Positions 1 through 9,238 are shown, counted from the first letter of the stretch. The stretch is 59,460 bases of DNA from Oceanospirillaceae bacterium (GCA_002723385.1 PBNY01000090.1:1-59460), one strand, 5' to 3'. Program-made: numbers and translations. The notes: generated by a model not told the origin, from the sequence alone.

Positions 1-90
1 AAGGTGCTCAAAAGAATGGCTTACGGATACCGGGACAACGACTACTTCTTTTTGAAAATCAAAGCGGCGTTTCCCGGTAAAGTGCGATGA
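1..90 (+). mobile_element. ISL3-type transposase, C-terminal fragment (cut by window edge)
   Basis: The window opens inside a reading frame that ends at the TGA at 88-90. The 29 residues visible include the run AYGYRDNDYFFLKIKAAFPG, which resembles the C-terminal end of ISL3 (IS204/IS1001/IS1096/IS1165) DDE transposases. The rest of the gene lies upstream of the window, so it cannot be said whether the element is intact. No clear terminal inverted repeat can be assigned: just after the stop codon the sequence runs directly into the hairpin shared with ilvH. Family assignment is from residue pattern memory on a short fragment. Confidence 0.6.
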
Positions 91-94
91 ACCA

Positions 95-129
95 TAAAAA
101 AGCCCCGTCACAATGGACAGGGCTTTTTA
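95..129 (-). terminator. Rho-independent terminator of ilvIH, possibly bidirectional
   Basis: Arms AGCCCCGTC (101-109) and GACAGGGCT (116-124) form a 9-bp stem with one wobble pair. It is flanked by an A-run on the left and a T-run on the right, so it has the shape of a terminator in both directions. On the minus strand it lies about 35 bases after the ilvH stop; on the plus strand it could end transposase transcription. Confidence 0.8.
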
Positions 130-161
130 TTCATCACGCCGACAGATCAATCGACAGAATA

Positions 162-656
162 TTACAGACTCAGGATTTTCTCACCGCGGGCAATGCCAGA
201 GACACCGGTACGAACTGTTTCAAGCACAGCGCCTTCGCCAATCGCCTGAATAAAGGCTTCCAGCTTATCCGTTGCACCGGTCAACTGGATGGTGTAGACA
301 CTGGCCGTCACGTCGACAATCTGACCACGGAAGATATCCGCCGTACGCTTGATTTCAGCACGCTGAGCACCTACTGCCTTCACCTTGATCAACATCAGCT
401 CGCGCTCAATGTGCTCACCTTCTGACAGATCAACCAGCTTGACCACTTCGATCAGCTTGTTCAGCTGCTTGGTGATCTGTTCGATCTTGCGATCATCACC
501 GGTCGTCGTCATCGTCAGACGAGACAAGGTTTCGTCTTCCGTGGGTGCTACCGTCAGCGTTTCAATGTTGTATCCACGCTGGGCAAACAGACCGACCACG
601 CGAGACAACGCTCCCGGCTCATTTTCCAGCAAGATAGAAATAATGTGCTTTTCCAT
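162..656 (-). CDS. ilvH: Acetolactate synthase 3, small (regulatory) subunit
   Basis: Regulatory subunit of acetohydroxyacid synthase, the first common step of valine, leucine and isoleucine synthesis. It confers feedback inhibition by valine and stimulates the catalytic subunit. The N-terminal ACT domain is clear (ISILLENEPGALSRVVGLFA, then RGYNIETLTVAPT), followed by the C-terminal regulatory domain. The start was set at the ATG at 656-654, giving 164 aa, the usual length; an in-frame ATG ten codons upstream would overlap ilvI. The chosen ATG lies two bases after the ilvI stop, with GGAG in the end of ilvI as ribosome-binding site, so the two are translated as a pair. A strong terminator follows. 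Called ilvH rather than ilvN because of length and pairing with an IlvI-like subunit. Confidence 0.95.
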   Translation of the reverse strand: MEKHIISILLENEPGALSRVVGLFAQRGYNIETLTVAPTEDETLSRLTMTTTGDDRKIEQITKQLNKLIEVVKLVDLSEGEHIERELMLIKVKAVGAQRAEIKRTADIFRGQIVDVTASVYTIQLTGATDKLEAFIQAIGEGAVLETVRTGVSGIARGEKILSL

Positions 657-658
657 GA

Positions 659-2383
659 TCAGGTACGCTCCGTCTTGCTCAACCACATATCGCGCATGGA
701 ACCCGTTGGTACCTGCATTGGATAAACGTGCTCTTCAGGGTCAACCGCCACATCCAGGAACACCAGGCGATTCTTGTACTTGTTCATTGCATCATCCAGA
801 GCCTGCGGCAATTCATCACGGCTTTTGACCTGAATACCGACATGGCCATAAGACTCAGCCAGCTTGACGAAGTCTGGCAGGGATTCCATGTAGGAATGCG
901 AATGACGACCTTCGTAGTTCATGTCCTGCCACTGACGCACCATGCCCAGTGAACCGTTGTTCAGACACAGAATCTTCACCGGAATGCCGTACTGCAAACA
1001 GGTCGACATTTCCTGAATGTTCATCTGGATGGAACCTTCACCCGTGACGCAAACCACTTCATGATCCGGGAAGTTCAGCTTGATGCCCATGGCTGCCGGG
1101 AAGCCAAAACCCATGGTTCCCAAACCACCAGAGTTAATCCAGCGATTCGGCTTGTCGAACTTGTAGTACTGAGCGGCAAACATCTGGTGTTGACCAACAT
1201 CAGACGTCACGTACGCATCACCATTAGTCGCTTCCCAAAGCGCCTCGATCACTTCCTGAGGTTTCATCAGTCCGGAATCGTTTTTCTCGTAGCGCATGGC
1301 ATGACGTTGGCGCCACTCGTTGATTTGCTGCCACCAGGATGCGATCGCATCAGAATCCGGCTCGCTGTCAGCTTCATCCAGCAACGCCATCATTTCGTCC
1401 AGTACGCTACCAACCGGCCCCACAATCGGAACGTCCGCCTGAATGGTTTTCGAGATGGACGACGGATCGATGTCAATATGAATGATCTTGGCATCCGGAC
1501 AGAACTTGCTGGTCGCATTGGTCACGCGATCATCAAAACGGGCACCGACAGCAAATACAACATCGGCATTGTGCATGGCCATGTTGGCTTCATAGGTGCC
1601 ATGCATCCCCAACATGCCCAGGAAACGATCACCGGTTGCCGGATAACAACCCAGTCCCATCAAGGTGTTGGTGCATGGAAAATCCAGACGATCAACCAGC
1701 GCACGTAACTTGTCTGAACTGCCATCAATGATCACACCACCACCAGCGTAGATAACCGGCTTGCGGGCGTTCAGCAGCAAGTCCACTGCTTTCTTGATCT
1801 GACCGGCATGTCCACGCTGAGGCGGGGTGTACGAACGCAGCTTGACCTTTTTCGGATAAACATACTCAAAGCGTTCGTTCGGCATGGTCATGTCTTTAGG
1901 GACATCAATCACAACCGGGCCTGGACGACCGGTGCTGGCAATATAGAACGCCTTGGCAACCAGCTCAGGAATGTCACGAGGATCACGAACACTGAAGCTG
2001 TGCTTAACAACCGGGCGTGAAACCCCCAGCATATCCGTTTCCTGGAAAGCATCATCACCGACCAGATGACTCATTACCTGACCCGAAATCACGACCATTG
2101 GAATCGAGTCAGTAAATGCAGTTGCAATACCCGTAATGGTATTGGTGGCTCCAGGGCCACTGGTGACCATGACAACACCCGGCTTACCGGTTGCACGTGC
2201 ATAGCCATCCGCCATATGTGCTGCGGCCTGCTCGTGTCGAACCAGTACGTGTTTCACGGCACTTTGTTTATAGACAGCGTCGTACACATGGAGCAGCGAC
2301 CCACCCGGGTAGCCATAGATGTATTCAACGCCTGATTCGTGTAAAGCACGAACCAACATTTCTCCGCCGGAAAGTAATTCCAC
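659..2383 (-). CDS. ilvI: Acetolactate synthase 3, large (catalytic) subunit
   Basis: Thiamine-diphosphate enzyme that condenses two pyruvates to 2-acetolactate, or pyruvate with 2-oxobutyrate. The 574 aa length equals E. coli IlvI. The N-terminal domain carries the catalytic glutamate at residue 51 ([19 protein letters not shown]). The FAD-binding middle domain follows. The C-terminal TPP/Mg site reads [15 protein letters not shown] and then [14 protein letters not shown], with GEG where the textbook motif is GDG; glutamate at this position is, from memory, also usual in Pseudomonas and is not taken as a defect. It is the first gene of an ilvI-ilvH operon. A candidate sigma70 promoter lies about 220 bases upstream (2613-2640), leaving a long untranslated leader. 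Confidence 0.96.
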   Translation of the reverse strand: MELLSGGEMLVRALHESGVEYIYGYPGGSLLHVYDAVYKQSAVKHVLVRHEQAAAHMADGYARATGKPGVVMVTSGPGATNTITGIATAFTDSIPMVVISGQVMSHLVGDDAFQETDMLGVSRPVVKHSFSVRDPRDIPELVAKAFYIASTGRPGPVVIDVPKDMTMPNERFEYVYPKKVKLRSYTPPQRGHAGQIKKAVDLLLNARKPVIYAGGGVIIDGSSDKLRALVDRLDFPCTNTLMGLGCYPATGDRFLGMLGMHGTYEANMAMHNADVVFAVGARFDDRVTNATSKFCPDAKIIHIDIDPSSISKTIQADVPIVGPVGSVLDEMMALLDEADSEPDSDAIASWWQQINEWRQRHAMRYEKNDSGLMKPQEVIEALWEATNGDAYVTSDVGQHQMFAAQYYKFDKPNRWINSGGLGTMGFGFPAAMGIKLNFPDHEVVCVTGEGSIQMNIQEMSTCLQYGIPVKILCLNNGSLGMVRQWQDMNYEGRHSHSYMESLPDFVKLAESYGHVGIQVKSRDELPQALDDAMNKYKNRLVFLDVAVDPEEHVYPMQVPTGSMRDMWLSKTERT

Positions 2384-2612
2384 CGTACTATCCTCTTACA
2401 CAGGCTCTAAAAAGAGCATGACTGAAAAAACGGGAACGGTCGCCAACCACTGGCGAGTCCGTGAGGATGAAAAACTCGTAGTTTGTTCATCGAGGCCTTG
2501 AGTCTGGTCGTAGACATCAAGATCGGAGCTGGACCGGAGGATAACCGCACCAGACGCGTTTATTAGCCGCCAATTCGGGTGTGAAACGGGCATGGGCCAA
2601 CAAAGCGCGCTA

Positions 2613-2640
2613 ATTTTATCACCCCCCCAATGATTGTCCA
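2613..2640 (-). promoter_or_regulatory. Candidate sigma70 promoter of ilvIH
   Basis: On the minus strand a -35 box TGGACA (2640-2635) and a -10 box TAAAAT (2618-2613) are separated by 16 bases. Transcription would start near 2605, about 220 bases before the ilvI start. Assigned from sequence only. Confidence 0.5.
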
Positions 2641-2688
2641 GAAGCCAATGACTATCCTCAAGAAAGGTCTGTCTTATGAGCTTTGTCC

Positions 2689-2716
2689 TTGACATATTTC
2701 CATGCTGCCATAGTGT
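2689..2716 (+). promoter_or_regulatory. Candidate promoter of the DUF4124 gene
   Basis: A perfect -35 TTGACA (2689-2694) is followed after 16 bases by a poor -10 TAGTGT (2711-2716). It lies about 35 bases upstream of the start at 2753. Confidence 0.4.
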
Positions 2717-2752
2717 GCACAGCAATCAGGTTTTCTCTCGCTGGAGTCCTTC

Positions 2753-3223
2753 ATGCCACGCCTTCCATTGACATCCATCCTGGCATTATCCGTTTTGATG
2801 TTTCTGAGCTACTCCGAGCAATCCATGGCTGGCAAGGTCTATCGCTGGGTTGATGCCAATGGACAGGTGCACTTTGGTTCCCAACCGCCACCAGAACAAC
2901 GCACTCTGGCGGAGCAGTATCATGTGCAGGTTCAACAAGCTTCTCCCGGCAGCACGACCACTCCGCAGGCAAAAGGAAGCGGCGACGCAGCAACCGGGTC
3001 AGATGAAGAAGAGAAGATCGTGCTGAATTCGGGCGTATCCGACGAACAATCGAAGGAATACTGTCAAAATGCCAGACAGTTCCTGACAACCTTGCAGGGC
3101 AACAGCAGCACTCGCTTCAAACAGGAAGATGGTTCAATTCGACCCTTTACCGCTGAGGAAAGACAATCCAAGGAGCAACAGGCGCTGGAGATGATTGATC
3201 AATTTTGCAGTAAAAACAAATAG
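2753..3223 (+). CDS. Exported DUF4124 domain protein
   Basis: A 156-aa protein with a Sec signal peptide (hydrophobic core at about residues 5-22, ending near SMA) and directly after it a DUF4124 domain: KVYRWVDANGQVHFGSQPPP, the usual Y-W-D-G-x-H/Y-x-S/D pattern. The middle is a Ser/Gly/Thr/Asp-rich linker, and the C-terminal part (residues about 95-156) is charged and helical with two cysteines. Proteins of this kind are common in Gammaproteobacteria and are usually periplasmic; their function is not established. It stands alone between divergent ilvI and convergent pgeF. A TTGACA-type promoter lies upstream, and GGAG about 10 bases before the ATG acts as ribosome-binding site. Confidence 0.85.
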   Translation: MPRLPLTSILALSVLMFLSYSEQSMAGKVYRWVDANGQVHFGSQPPPEQRTLAEQYHVQVQQASPGSTTTPQAKGSGDAATGSDEEEKIVLNSGVSDEQSKEYCQNARQFLTTLQGNSSTRFKQEDGSIRPFTAEERQSKEQQALEMIDQFCSKNK

Positions 3224-3225
3224 AC

Positions 3226-3957
3226 TCAGCGCTCAATCCAGATCAGGCTGGCCATTCTGCCGGTCTGACCTTCCTTTCGGTAGGAATAGAACCAGCCGTT
3301 CTGCTCAACGGTACACCCAGCCATACCCGTCAGGCACTGCACACCCAACTGATGTAACTGATGTGTTGCTATAGCATTCAAATCGGCAAGATACTTGCCG
3401 TTGCCCAAAGCATGGAAGCAATGTTCCGGCGATCCATGAAACGCAGCTTTTACCTCTTCCCCAACCTCAAAAGCCTGGAAACCAATGGCCGGGCCAATAA
3501 TAGCCAGCAGCGGTGATGATACCGAAAAACGATCAACAGCTGTCTGAATCACCCCCGCAGCCAGCCCCCTCCATCCCGCATGGACAGCGGCAACTTCGTC
3601 ACCCTGGCGGTTCATCAATAAAATCGGCAAACAGTCTGCGGTCAGAACAGCGCACGCCATGCCTGGCTCTCTTGTGTACACAGAGTCACCAGTCGGCGTG
3701 ACCAGACCACCAGATGCAACACCGCATGCGGTTCCATGAATTTGTTGCAGCCATTGAATGGCATTGCTTCCAGGCATTTGCTGAAGCAAGCACTCGCGGT
3801 TCCGCTGTACTGCCTTGATGTCATCACCGACATGCAGCGCCAGGTTTCCATGCCCAAATGGTGGCCTGGAAAATCCAGAGACTCGTGTGGTAACGCACAC
3901 ATTAACCTGCTCAGGAAGCCAGGCTCGCAATTGCTGATCAGGCCAAATCAGTTCCAT
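3226..3957 (-). CDS. pgeF: Multicopper polyphenol oxidase / peptidoglycan editing factor PgeF (YfiH)
   Basis: Laccase-domain (DUF152) protein. In E. coli YfiH removes wrongly incorporated L-serine from peptidoglycan precursors, and family members also act as purine nucleoside phosphorylases. The metal-binding motifs are visible: QQIHGT, LTADCLPILL and HAGWRGLAAG, and the C-terminus holds CTVEQNGWFYSYRKEG. Several in-frame start codons exist (3981, 3969, 3963, 3957); the ATG at 3957 is preferred because GAGG stands seven bases upstream and the protein then begins MELIWPDQ, the usual family start. The start overlaps the end of rluD by about 20 bases, a conserved gene pair in Gammaproteobacteria. 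The two are probably co-transcribed. Confidence 0.92.
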   Translation of the reverse strand: MELIWPDQQLRAWLPEQVNVCVTTRVSGFSRPPFGHGNLALHVGDDIKAVQRNRECLLQQMPGSNAIQWLQQIHGTACGVASGGLVTPTGDSVYTREPGMACAVLTADCLPILLMNRQGDEVAAVHAGWRGLAAGVIQTAVDRFSVSSPLLAIIGPAIGFQAFEVGEEVKAAFHGSPEHCFHALGNGKYLADLNAIATHQLHQLGVQCLTGMAGCTVEQNGWFYSYRKEGQTGRMASLIWIER

Positions 3958-4903
3958 GGGCATCCTCATCAAGGCATTCAAGCAACGAAATGAAATCCTC
4001 TGGTAATTCCACCTCCCACTCCATCCATTCCTGGGTTGCAGGATGAATCAACCCCAGTGCTTTGGCATGCAAGGCCTGACGCCCGAAACCTTGCAACATA
4101 TCTCGTAGTTTCGGGCCGATGCCTTTCACCAGTCTGGTACGCGCTGCGTAGGTCGCATCACCCACCAGAGGATAACCAATGTGACTCAAATGCACCCGAA
4201 TCTGATGAGTCCGGCCAGTTTCCAATTTGCAGCGGATATAGGTGTGTGAAGGAAATTTGTGCAGAACCCGGTAATGGGTGACTGCATCTTTACCGGTCGG
4301 ACTCACAGCCATCCTGGTGCGCTGCGTACCGTGCCGACCGATCGGCTCGTCCACTTTGCCGCCGCCGGTCATGTGTCCCTGTACAACCGCTTCATACTCG
4401 CGTCCCATGCTGCGGTCTTGCAACTGCTCCACCAGGGAGGCCTGCGCCTGGAGGGTTTTCGCGACCACCATCAAACCGGTTGTATCCTTGTCCAGACGAT
4501 GCACAATTCCGGCGCGAGGAATCTCTGCCAGATGTGGAGCATGGTGGATCAAACCGTTCAGCAAGGTACCGTCAGGATTCCCTGCTGCCGGATGAACAAC
4601 CAGGTTGGCAGGCTTGTTAATGACCAGGATATGCTCATCTTCAAACACGATATCCAGAGGAATGGGCTGTGGTTGCCAATCCCCTTCCGCAACCAGCTCA
4701 GCATCCAGTATCAATGCTTCGCCACCAACCAGCTTGTCCCGACCTCGTTTCACGACCCCATCCACGGTTAACTGCCCGTCCTTGATCCACTGCTGTAATC
4801 GGGATCGTGAATAATCAGGGAATAACTGTGCGGCAACCTGATCCAGGCGTTTGTTGCCCATATCAAAAGGAACCTGGATAGACTCGATAATTCGGGAGCT
4901 CAT
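3938..4903 (-). CDS. rluD: 23S rRNA pseudouridine(1911/1915/1917) synthase
   Basis: Modifies helix 69 of 23S rRNA, needed for normal ribosome assembly and termination. From the chosen start the protein has 321 aa: an S4 RNA-binding domain (about residues 18-75, KRLDQVAAQLFPDYSRSRLQQWI) and the catalytic domain with HRLDKDTTGL, catalytic aspartate D138 (E. coli RluD D139). The longest frame starts at 4957 but would add 18 residues of non-family sequence; the ATG at 4903 gives the standard N-terminus MSSRIIESIQVPFD. It is divergent from bamD, a gene arrangement widely conserved in Gammaproteobacteria, with 145 bases between. Confidence 0.95.
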   Translation of the reverse strand: MSSRIIESIQVPFDMGNKRLDQVAAQLFPDYSRSRLQQWIKDGQLTVDGVVKRGRDKLVGGEALILDAELVAEGDWQPQPIPLDIVFEDEHILVINKPANLVVHPAAGNPDGTLLNGLIHHAPHLAEIPRAGIVHRLDKDTTGLMVVAKTLQAQASLVEQLQDRSMGREYEAVVQGHMTGGGKVDEPIGRHGTQRTRMAVSPTGKDAVTHYRVLHKFPSHTYIRCKLETGRTHQIRVHLSHIGYPLVGDATYAARTRLVKGIGPKLRDMLQGFGRQALHAKALGLIHPATQEWMEWEVELPEDFISLLECLDEDAHGTDLA

Positions 4904-5048
4904 GAAAAATAACTCGAACAAATGAAACGAAAACAGCAAGACTGGATCTGACGCCACTTAACACAAGCGAGTCAGGATTGGGGTGATTCGCGGACTGTGC
5001 TTTAATACCGCGCTTCGCGAAGTATATCCAGATTCAGGAAAACGCTCC

Positions 5049-5873
5049 ATGACCTTTCGTTGGCTGATGATCCCACTGCTGCTGTCCCTCATTGCCTGTT
5101 CCAGCAATGACAAAAAACCGGAAGAGCAGACCGAGAAAGCGCTGTATGACAATGCACGAGATGCGCTGGAAGATCAAAGTTACATCGTGGCACTGGAGCG
5201 CTACAAAACGCTCGAATCGCTGCACCCATTCGGCGAATACGCAGAGCAGGCCCAGCTCGAAATGATGTTCCTGCACTATGAACAAAGTGATATGGAGTCG
5301 GTGCTGGCAAAGAGTGAACGTTTTGTTCGCATGTATCCACTGCACCCCAATGCCGACTATGCCTACTACTTGAGAGGTCTGGCCGCCTACGAAATGGGCT
5401 ATGGCTCCTTTGTGGTGAAATATTGGCAAGATGGCAATGCCAACCGTGACGTCACCCCCCTCCACGACGCCTTTCAGTATTTTTCGGATCTGTTGATTCG
5501 CTATCCAGACAGTCCGTACACCGTTGATGCCCGCGCCCGAATGATTTTTATTCGTGAGCGACTGGCGACACAGCACGTTGAAGTTGCACGCTACTACATG
5601 AAACGCCATGCTTTTGTAGCAGCCGCCAATCGCTGTGAAACGGTCATTTCACAATACCCGCGAACCAAAGCCAATGGCGATGCTCTGGCTCTCATGGTCG
5701 AAGCCTACCAACATCTGAACATGCCTGAAGAGGCGGAGAAGTCCCTCGCACTTCTGGAAACCAACTATCCAGATCACCCCCAGCTCGGGTCAGGTACATT
5801 CGTTGCGACCGACTTGCCTCAGACGGACCGTCGTACCTGGCTTGAAATCGTGACACTGGGCTTCTTTAAATAA
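5049..5873 (+). CDS. bamD: Outer membrane assembly lipoprotein BamD
   Basis: Essential lipoprotein of the BAM complex, which inserts beta-barrel proteins into the outer membrane. Starting at the ATG at 5049 the protein is 274 aa with a lipoprotein signal: core PLLLSLIAC with the lipidated cysteine C17, followed by a polar SSNDKK tether. The remainder is a series of TPR-like helical hairpins (ALYDNARDALEDQSYIVALE, FGEYAEQAQLEMMFLHYEQ and others). The longer frame from 4983 puts 22 non-signal residues in front and was not used. It is monocistronic by appearance, with a strong hairpin following. Divergent from rluD. Confidence 0.95.
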   Translation: MTFRWLMIPLLLSLIACSSNDKKPEEQTEKALYDNARDALEDQSYIVALERYKTLESLHPFGEYAEQAQLEMMFLHYEQSDMESVLAKSERFVRMYPLHPNADYAYYLRGLAAYEMGYGSFVVKYWQDGNANRDVTPLHDAFQYFSDLLIRYPDSPYTVDARARMIFIRERLATQHVEVARYYMKRHAFVAAANRCETVISQYPRTKANGDALALMVEAYQHLNMPEEAEKSLALLETNYPDHPQLGSGTFVATDLPQTDRRTWLEIVTLGFFK

Positions 5874-5893
5874 CACCATTCCAGTGCCCAACG

Positions 5894-5947
5894 AAAAAAG
5901 CCGTCTGACCGAATAACTTCAACCAGTTATCAGTCAAACGGCTTTTG
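5894..5947. terminator. Bidirectional terminator between bamD and nadE
   Basis: Long hairpin with an AAAAGCCGT/ACGGCTTTT outer stem, a CTGA/TCAG step and an inner ATAACT/AGTTAT stem closing a six-base loop. It has A and T runs on its two sides and lies between two convergent genes. Confidence 0.85.
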
Positions 5948-5972
5948 GGCTTTGTATTCCGTCAAACAATGA

Positions 5973-7601
5973 TCAAATACCCGCTTTCCAGCCATTGGTA
6001 ATCGGATAACGACGATCCCGACCAAAGCCACGCTGTGTCACCCGAACACCAATCGGAGCCTGACGACGCTTGTATTCATTCAAATCAACCAAACGCAGCA
6101 CACGCATCACATCCGCATCATCAAAGCCTTTGGCTATGATTGCCTCGGCGCTCATGTCGTCCTCGATATAATGCTTCAGGATGGCATCCAGTACCGGATA
6201 TGGAGGCAGGCTGTCTTCATCAATCTGATCTGGAGCCAGCTCCGCAGACGGTGGTCGAGTGATGACACGTTCCGGGATGATCTCGCCCTCGATTGAATTT
6301 CGATATTTCGCCAGCTCAAACACCAGTGTCTTGTAGACATCCTTCAGAGCACCGTAACCACCCGCCATGTCGCCATAAAGCGTGGCATATCCCACAGCCA
6401 TTTCACTCTTGTTACCGGTCGTCAGAACCATGTAACCGTTCTTGTTCGACAGCGCCATCAACAAAACACCGCGACATCGAGACTGCAGGTTTTCTTCGGT
6501 GGTATCTCGCGGCAATCCCTGAAAGTTATCAGCCAGGGCAGACATGAACGCATCGTACATGGGAGAAATCGACAAATTGTGGTAGCGCACTCCCATACGC
6601 CGTGCTTGTGCCGAAGCATCTTCCTTGCTCATGTCGGAAGTGTACTGAAAGGGCATCATCACAGCTTCAACCCTGTCAGCACCCAGAGCATCGACAGCAA
6701 TGGCCAATGTCAGTGCCGAGTCAATCCCCCCCGACAAGCCCAGAACAACACCTTTAAAGCGATTTTTATTCACGTAATCCTTGACGCCCAACACCAATGC
6801 ACCATAAAGGCTGGCCAAATCATCCTGATGAGCAGAAACCGAATCGCTGATAGCGCTAATCTGGCCATCACTATCGAGCGTCAAATCACCACAGGACTCC
6901 TGGTATTCCGGGAGTTGCAGACAAACCTTGCCTTCTTTGTTAACGGCAAAAGAAGCGCCATCAAACACCAGCTCGTCCTGTCCCCCGATCTGGTTAACAT
7001 AGATCACAGGTACCCCTAGCCGTTTAGCGTGCTCGGAGAGTTTTTCATAACGCTCGGCTTGCTTGCCCAAATGAAACGGGGAGGCATTGAGGTTAAGAAT
7101 CGCTTCTGCGCCAGCTGCAACACTTTGTTCGGCTGGCCCCTGATGCCAGATATCTTCACAAATAGTCAGGCCAATACGATGCCCTTTTAGCTCAACCACC
7201 ACAGAGTCTTTGCCCTTGGTGAAGTAACGGCGTTCATCAAATACCTGATAATTAGGCAAGCACTGCTTGGCATACCGGCCCAAACAACGTTTTTGAAACC
7301 AAATGGCCGCACAATTGGTGAGTCCTCTCTCTTCCTGCCACGGAAAACCGATCGCTACCGCTATATCGTCTGAAACCTCCGCAACACGCACAAGCGCTTC
7401 TTCGACACGGGGTTGCAAACTCGGACGCAACAACAAATCCTCAGGGGGATATCCGGTCAACGCCAGCTCAGAAAAGACAATCAGATCAACGCCCCGATCT
7501 TTGGCTTTGTTGACCTCATTAATAATGCGGTCACAATTACCGGCAATGTCGCCAACCAGGAAATTGCACTGGGCCATGGCGATGTGAAGTGACTCTGTCA
7601 T
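5973..7601 (-). CDS. nadE: Glutamine-dependent NAD+ synthetase
   Basis: Last step of NAD+ biosynthesis: amidation of deamido-NAD+ with ATP, ammonia being taken from glutamine. The 542-aa protein has both halves. Residues about 5-250 form a nitrilase-type glutaminase domain, with catalytic glutamate in FSELALTGYPPEDLL and catalytic cysteine in LTICEDIWH. Residues about 270-542 form the synthetase domain with the PP-loop VLGLSGGIDSALTLAIA and the TTGNKSEMAVGYATLYGD motif. Because the glutaminase domain is fused, the enzyme can use glutamine directly. Monocistronic between convergent bamD and divergent pilS. Confidence 0.96.
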   Translation of the reverse strand: MTESLHIAMAQCNFLVGDIAGNCDRIINEVNKAKDRGVDLIVFSELALTGYPPEDLLLRPSLQPRVEEALVRVAEVSDDIAVAIGFPWQEERGLTNCAAIWFQKRCLGRYAKQCLPNYQVFDERRYFTKGKDSVVVELKGHRIGLTICEDIWHQGPAEQSVAAGAEAILNLNASPFHLGKQAERYEKLSEHAKRLGVPVIYVNQIGGQDELVFDGASFAVNKEGKVCLQLPEYQESCGDLTLDSDGQISAISDSVSAHQDDLASLYGALVLGVKDYVNKNRFKGVVLGLSGGIDSALTLAIAVDALGADRVEAVMMPFQYTSDMSKEDASAQARRMGVRYHNLSISPMYDAFMSALADNFQGLPRDTTEENLQSRCRGVLLMALSNKNGYMVLTTGNKSEMAVGYATLYGDMAGGYGALKDVYKTLVFELAKYRNSIEGEIIPERVITRPPSAELAPDQIDEDSLPPYPVLDAILKHYIEDDMSAEAIIAKGFDDADVMRVLRLVDLNEYKRRQAPIGVRVTQRGFGRDRRYPITNGWKAGI

Positions 7602-7697
7602 GCTGTCGGGTTACCTTCTTGAGCTTTTTGCCGGTATTGTCAGCAAATTGTTAACGTCAGGCAAATATTACTGCTTCCATCGGATACCGGAGTCCCG

Positions 7698-9236
7698 ATG
7701 TTCCAAATTCCCCTGTCAGACCAGCTTCATCCTCGCCGCCTGCTAATCGCCTACTCTTACTATTCTGTTTTTTTGTCGCTGGCTGCTTTTGGCCTGGTCG
7801 TACTGGATGAGCGGATGCATTTTTTCAAATCCGGCGATTCCCTGTTTCTGGGGATTGTCTGCGCAGGCTATGTCGTTTCAGGATTAGCCTTTGCCGGCAT
7901 GACTCGCCTGGTTGCCGACCAACACAAGGTCATTAGCTACTTTTTCATAGAAATTGTGCTGCTGATCATTCTGATGACCAGCGCAGGCGGGTTGCAAAAC
8001 AGTATCGCAACCCTGCTACTCATACCGGTTTTTATTGCCAATCTGCTCGCTACCGGCGTTTTGGGGTATGCAGTCGCCGCCTGGACCGCTCTGGGGATTT
8101 TGGCAACCCAACACATTCTCCAAAGCAATGATCAAGCGCACCACATGATCAATTCGGGCACTTATGGCTTCCTGTGCTTCATTCTTGCTTTTCTGACCCA
8201 GAGTATTTCCAAACGCCTCGATAGCGCTCTGGAAATTGCCAATGCCAACGAACGTCTGGCCCGAAGAACGCGAAAACTCAGCCTGCATGCACTGAAAGAA
8301 CTCCCCAGCGGAGTACTCGCCTGTGACATCAACAATATGGTGATTTTTTCCAACCAGATTGCAGAGCAGCGTCTGGGTCTGACAGGTGGTAACCCACTTC
8401 CTGCCTACATGAGCGACCTGTTTGAGCAGCGGGAAGGGAAAAAACAGATCGACCTTGATGGACACCAGTATTCAATTCGCAAAGTTACTCTGATCGATTC
8501 GGAGCCTGGCGACTACCTGCTTTATATAGTTGATCAATCAAAAATCGCTGCAGAAGCCCAACAGCTCAAGCTGGCTTCGCTGGGAAGACTGACAGCCAGC
8601 ATTGCTCATGAAATTCGCAATCCATTAAGTGCCCTGAGGCAGGCTTCACAACTCTTGGCTGAAACGGAATATCTCGAAGCGCCAGAAAAGCATTTGACCG
8701 AAATCCTTGAACAGCACTGCATGCGCATCAACCGAACCGTAGAGGACATTTTACAGCTTTCGCGGAAACGCCAGCCGATTATCGAAACACTTCGTCTCCA
8801 ACCCTGGCTGTCTCATTTTGCGACCCAGTTTCGAGAGCAAAACAAGGATCATACATTTCAAATTCAAACGGACTGCCCGGAATCCGTTCTAGCCTGCATC
8901 GACCCTGATCACCTGCAGCAGATTCTCCACAACTTGTGTGGTAACGGTCTCCGGTACGCGCTCAGTGAAAGTGGCGAGAACGCCCAGATATCCTTGACCG
9001 CAGGACGCTACGACCACCAAAGGGTGTTTCTGGATATACTCGACAATGGAACCGGGATCGATGATGAAAAACAAAGGCACTTATTTGAACCTTTTTTCAC
9101 AACCGAACACAATGGCACAGGCTTGGGTCTTTACCTTTCCAGAGAACTTTGTGAAGCCAACGGTGCCAGCATTAGCACTCGGCAGGTATCATCCGGGACT
9201 TGCTTTCGAATTTTATTGACGATGGATGCCTCCTAA
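7698..9236 (+). CDS. pilS: Sensor histidine kinase of type IV pilus system
   Basis: Membrane kinase of the PilS/PilR pair that controls pilin expression. The 512-aa protein has six predicted membrane segments between residues about 19 and 170, a cytosolic PAS-like domain (about 195-285), a HisKA domain with the phosphorylated histidine H304 (SIAHEIRNPLSALRQ), and a HATPase domain (N box LCGNGLRYAL, DNGTGIDDE, GTGLGLYLS). The start ATG at 7698 is preceded by GGAG. It overlaps no neighbour but is only two bases from pilR, so the two are co-translated. The association with pilR and pseudopilin genes fixes the name; in Pseudomonas PilS senses pilin in the membrane. Confidence 0.92.
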   Translation: MFQIPLSDQLHPRRLLIAYSYYSVFLSLAAFGLVVLDERMHFFKSGDSLFLGIVCAGYVVSGLAFAGMTRLVADQHKVISYFFIEIVLLIILMTSAGGLQNSIATLLLIPVFIANLLATGVLGYAVAAWTALGILATQHILQSNDQAHHMINSGTYGFLCFILAFLTQSISKRLDSALEIANANERLARRTRKLSLHALKELPSGVLACDINNMVIFSNQIAEQRLGLTGGNPLPAYMSDLFEQREGKKQIDLDGHQYSIRKVTLIDSEPGDYLLYIVDQSKIAAEAQQLKLASLGRLTASIAHEIRNPLSALRQASQLLAETEYLEAPEKHLTEILEQHCMRINRTVEDILQLSRKRQPIIETLRLQPWLSHFATQFREQNKDHTFQIQTDCPESVLACIDPDHLQQILHNLCGNGLRYALSESGENAQISLTAGRYDHQRVFLDILDNGTGIDDEKQRHLFEPFFTTEHNGTGLGLYLSRELCEANGASISTRQVSSGTCFRILLTMDAS

Positions 9237-9238
9237 TC

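Larger units (their letters stand above)
2384..2752. other. Divergent intergenic region with long ilvI leader
   Basis: The 369 bases between ilvI and the DUF4124 gene hold both divergent promoters and an ilvI leader of about 220 bases. In the leader, reading on the minus strand, there is a CGCCA/TGGCG hairpin (2441-2455) followed shortly by a T-run, and a small GCTCT/AGAGC hairpin (2404-2417). No convincing branched-chain leader peptide was found: the open frame through the leader has only a mild Leu/Ile/Val cluster and is not recognisably a real protein. Confidence 0.5.

Noticed and set aside
659-2383. GEG in place of GDG in the IlvI TPP motif as a sign of inactivation
   Set aside because: All other catalytic elements are intact, and glutamate at this position is, to my knowledge, found in Pseudomonas enzymes.
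2396-2725. 109-aa minus-strand frame upstream of ilvI, considered as a leader peptide
   Set aside because: Too long for an attenuation peptide, without a dense run of Ile, Leu and Val codons before a proper terminator.
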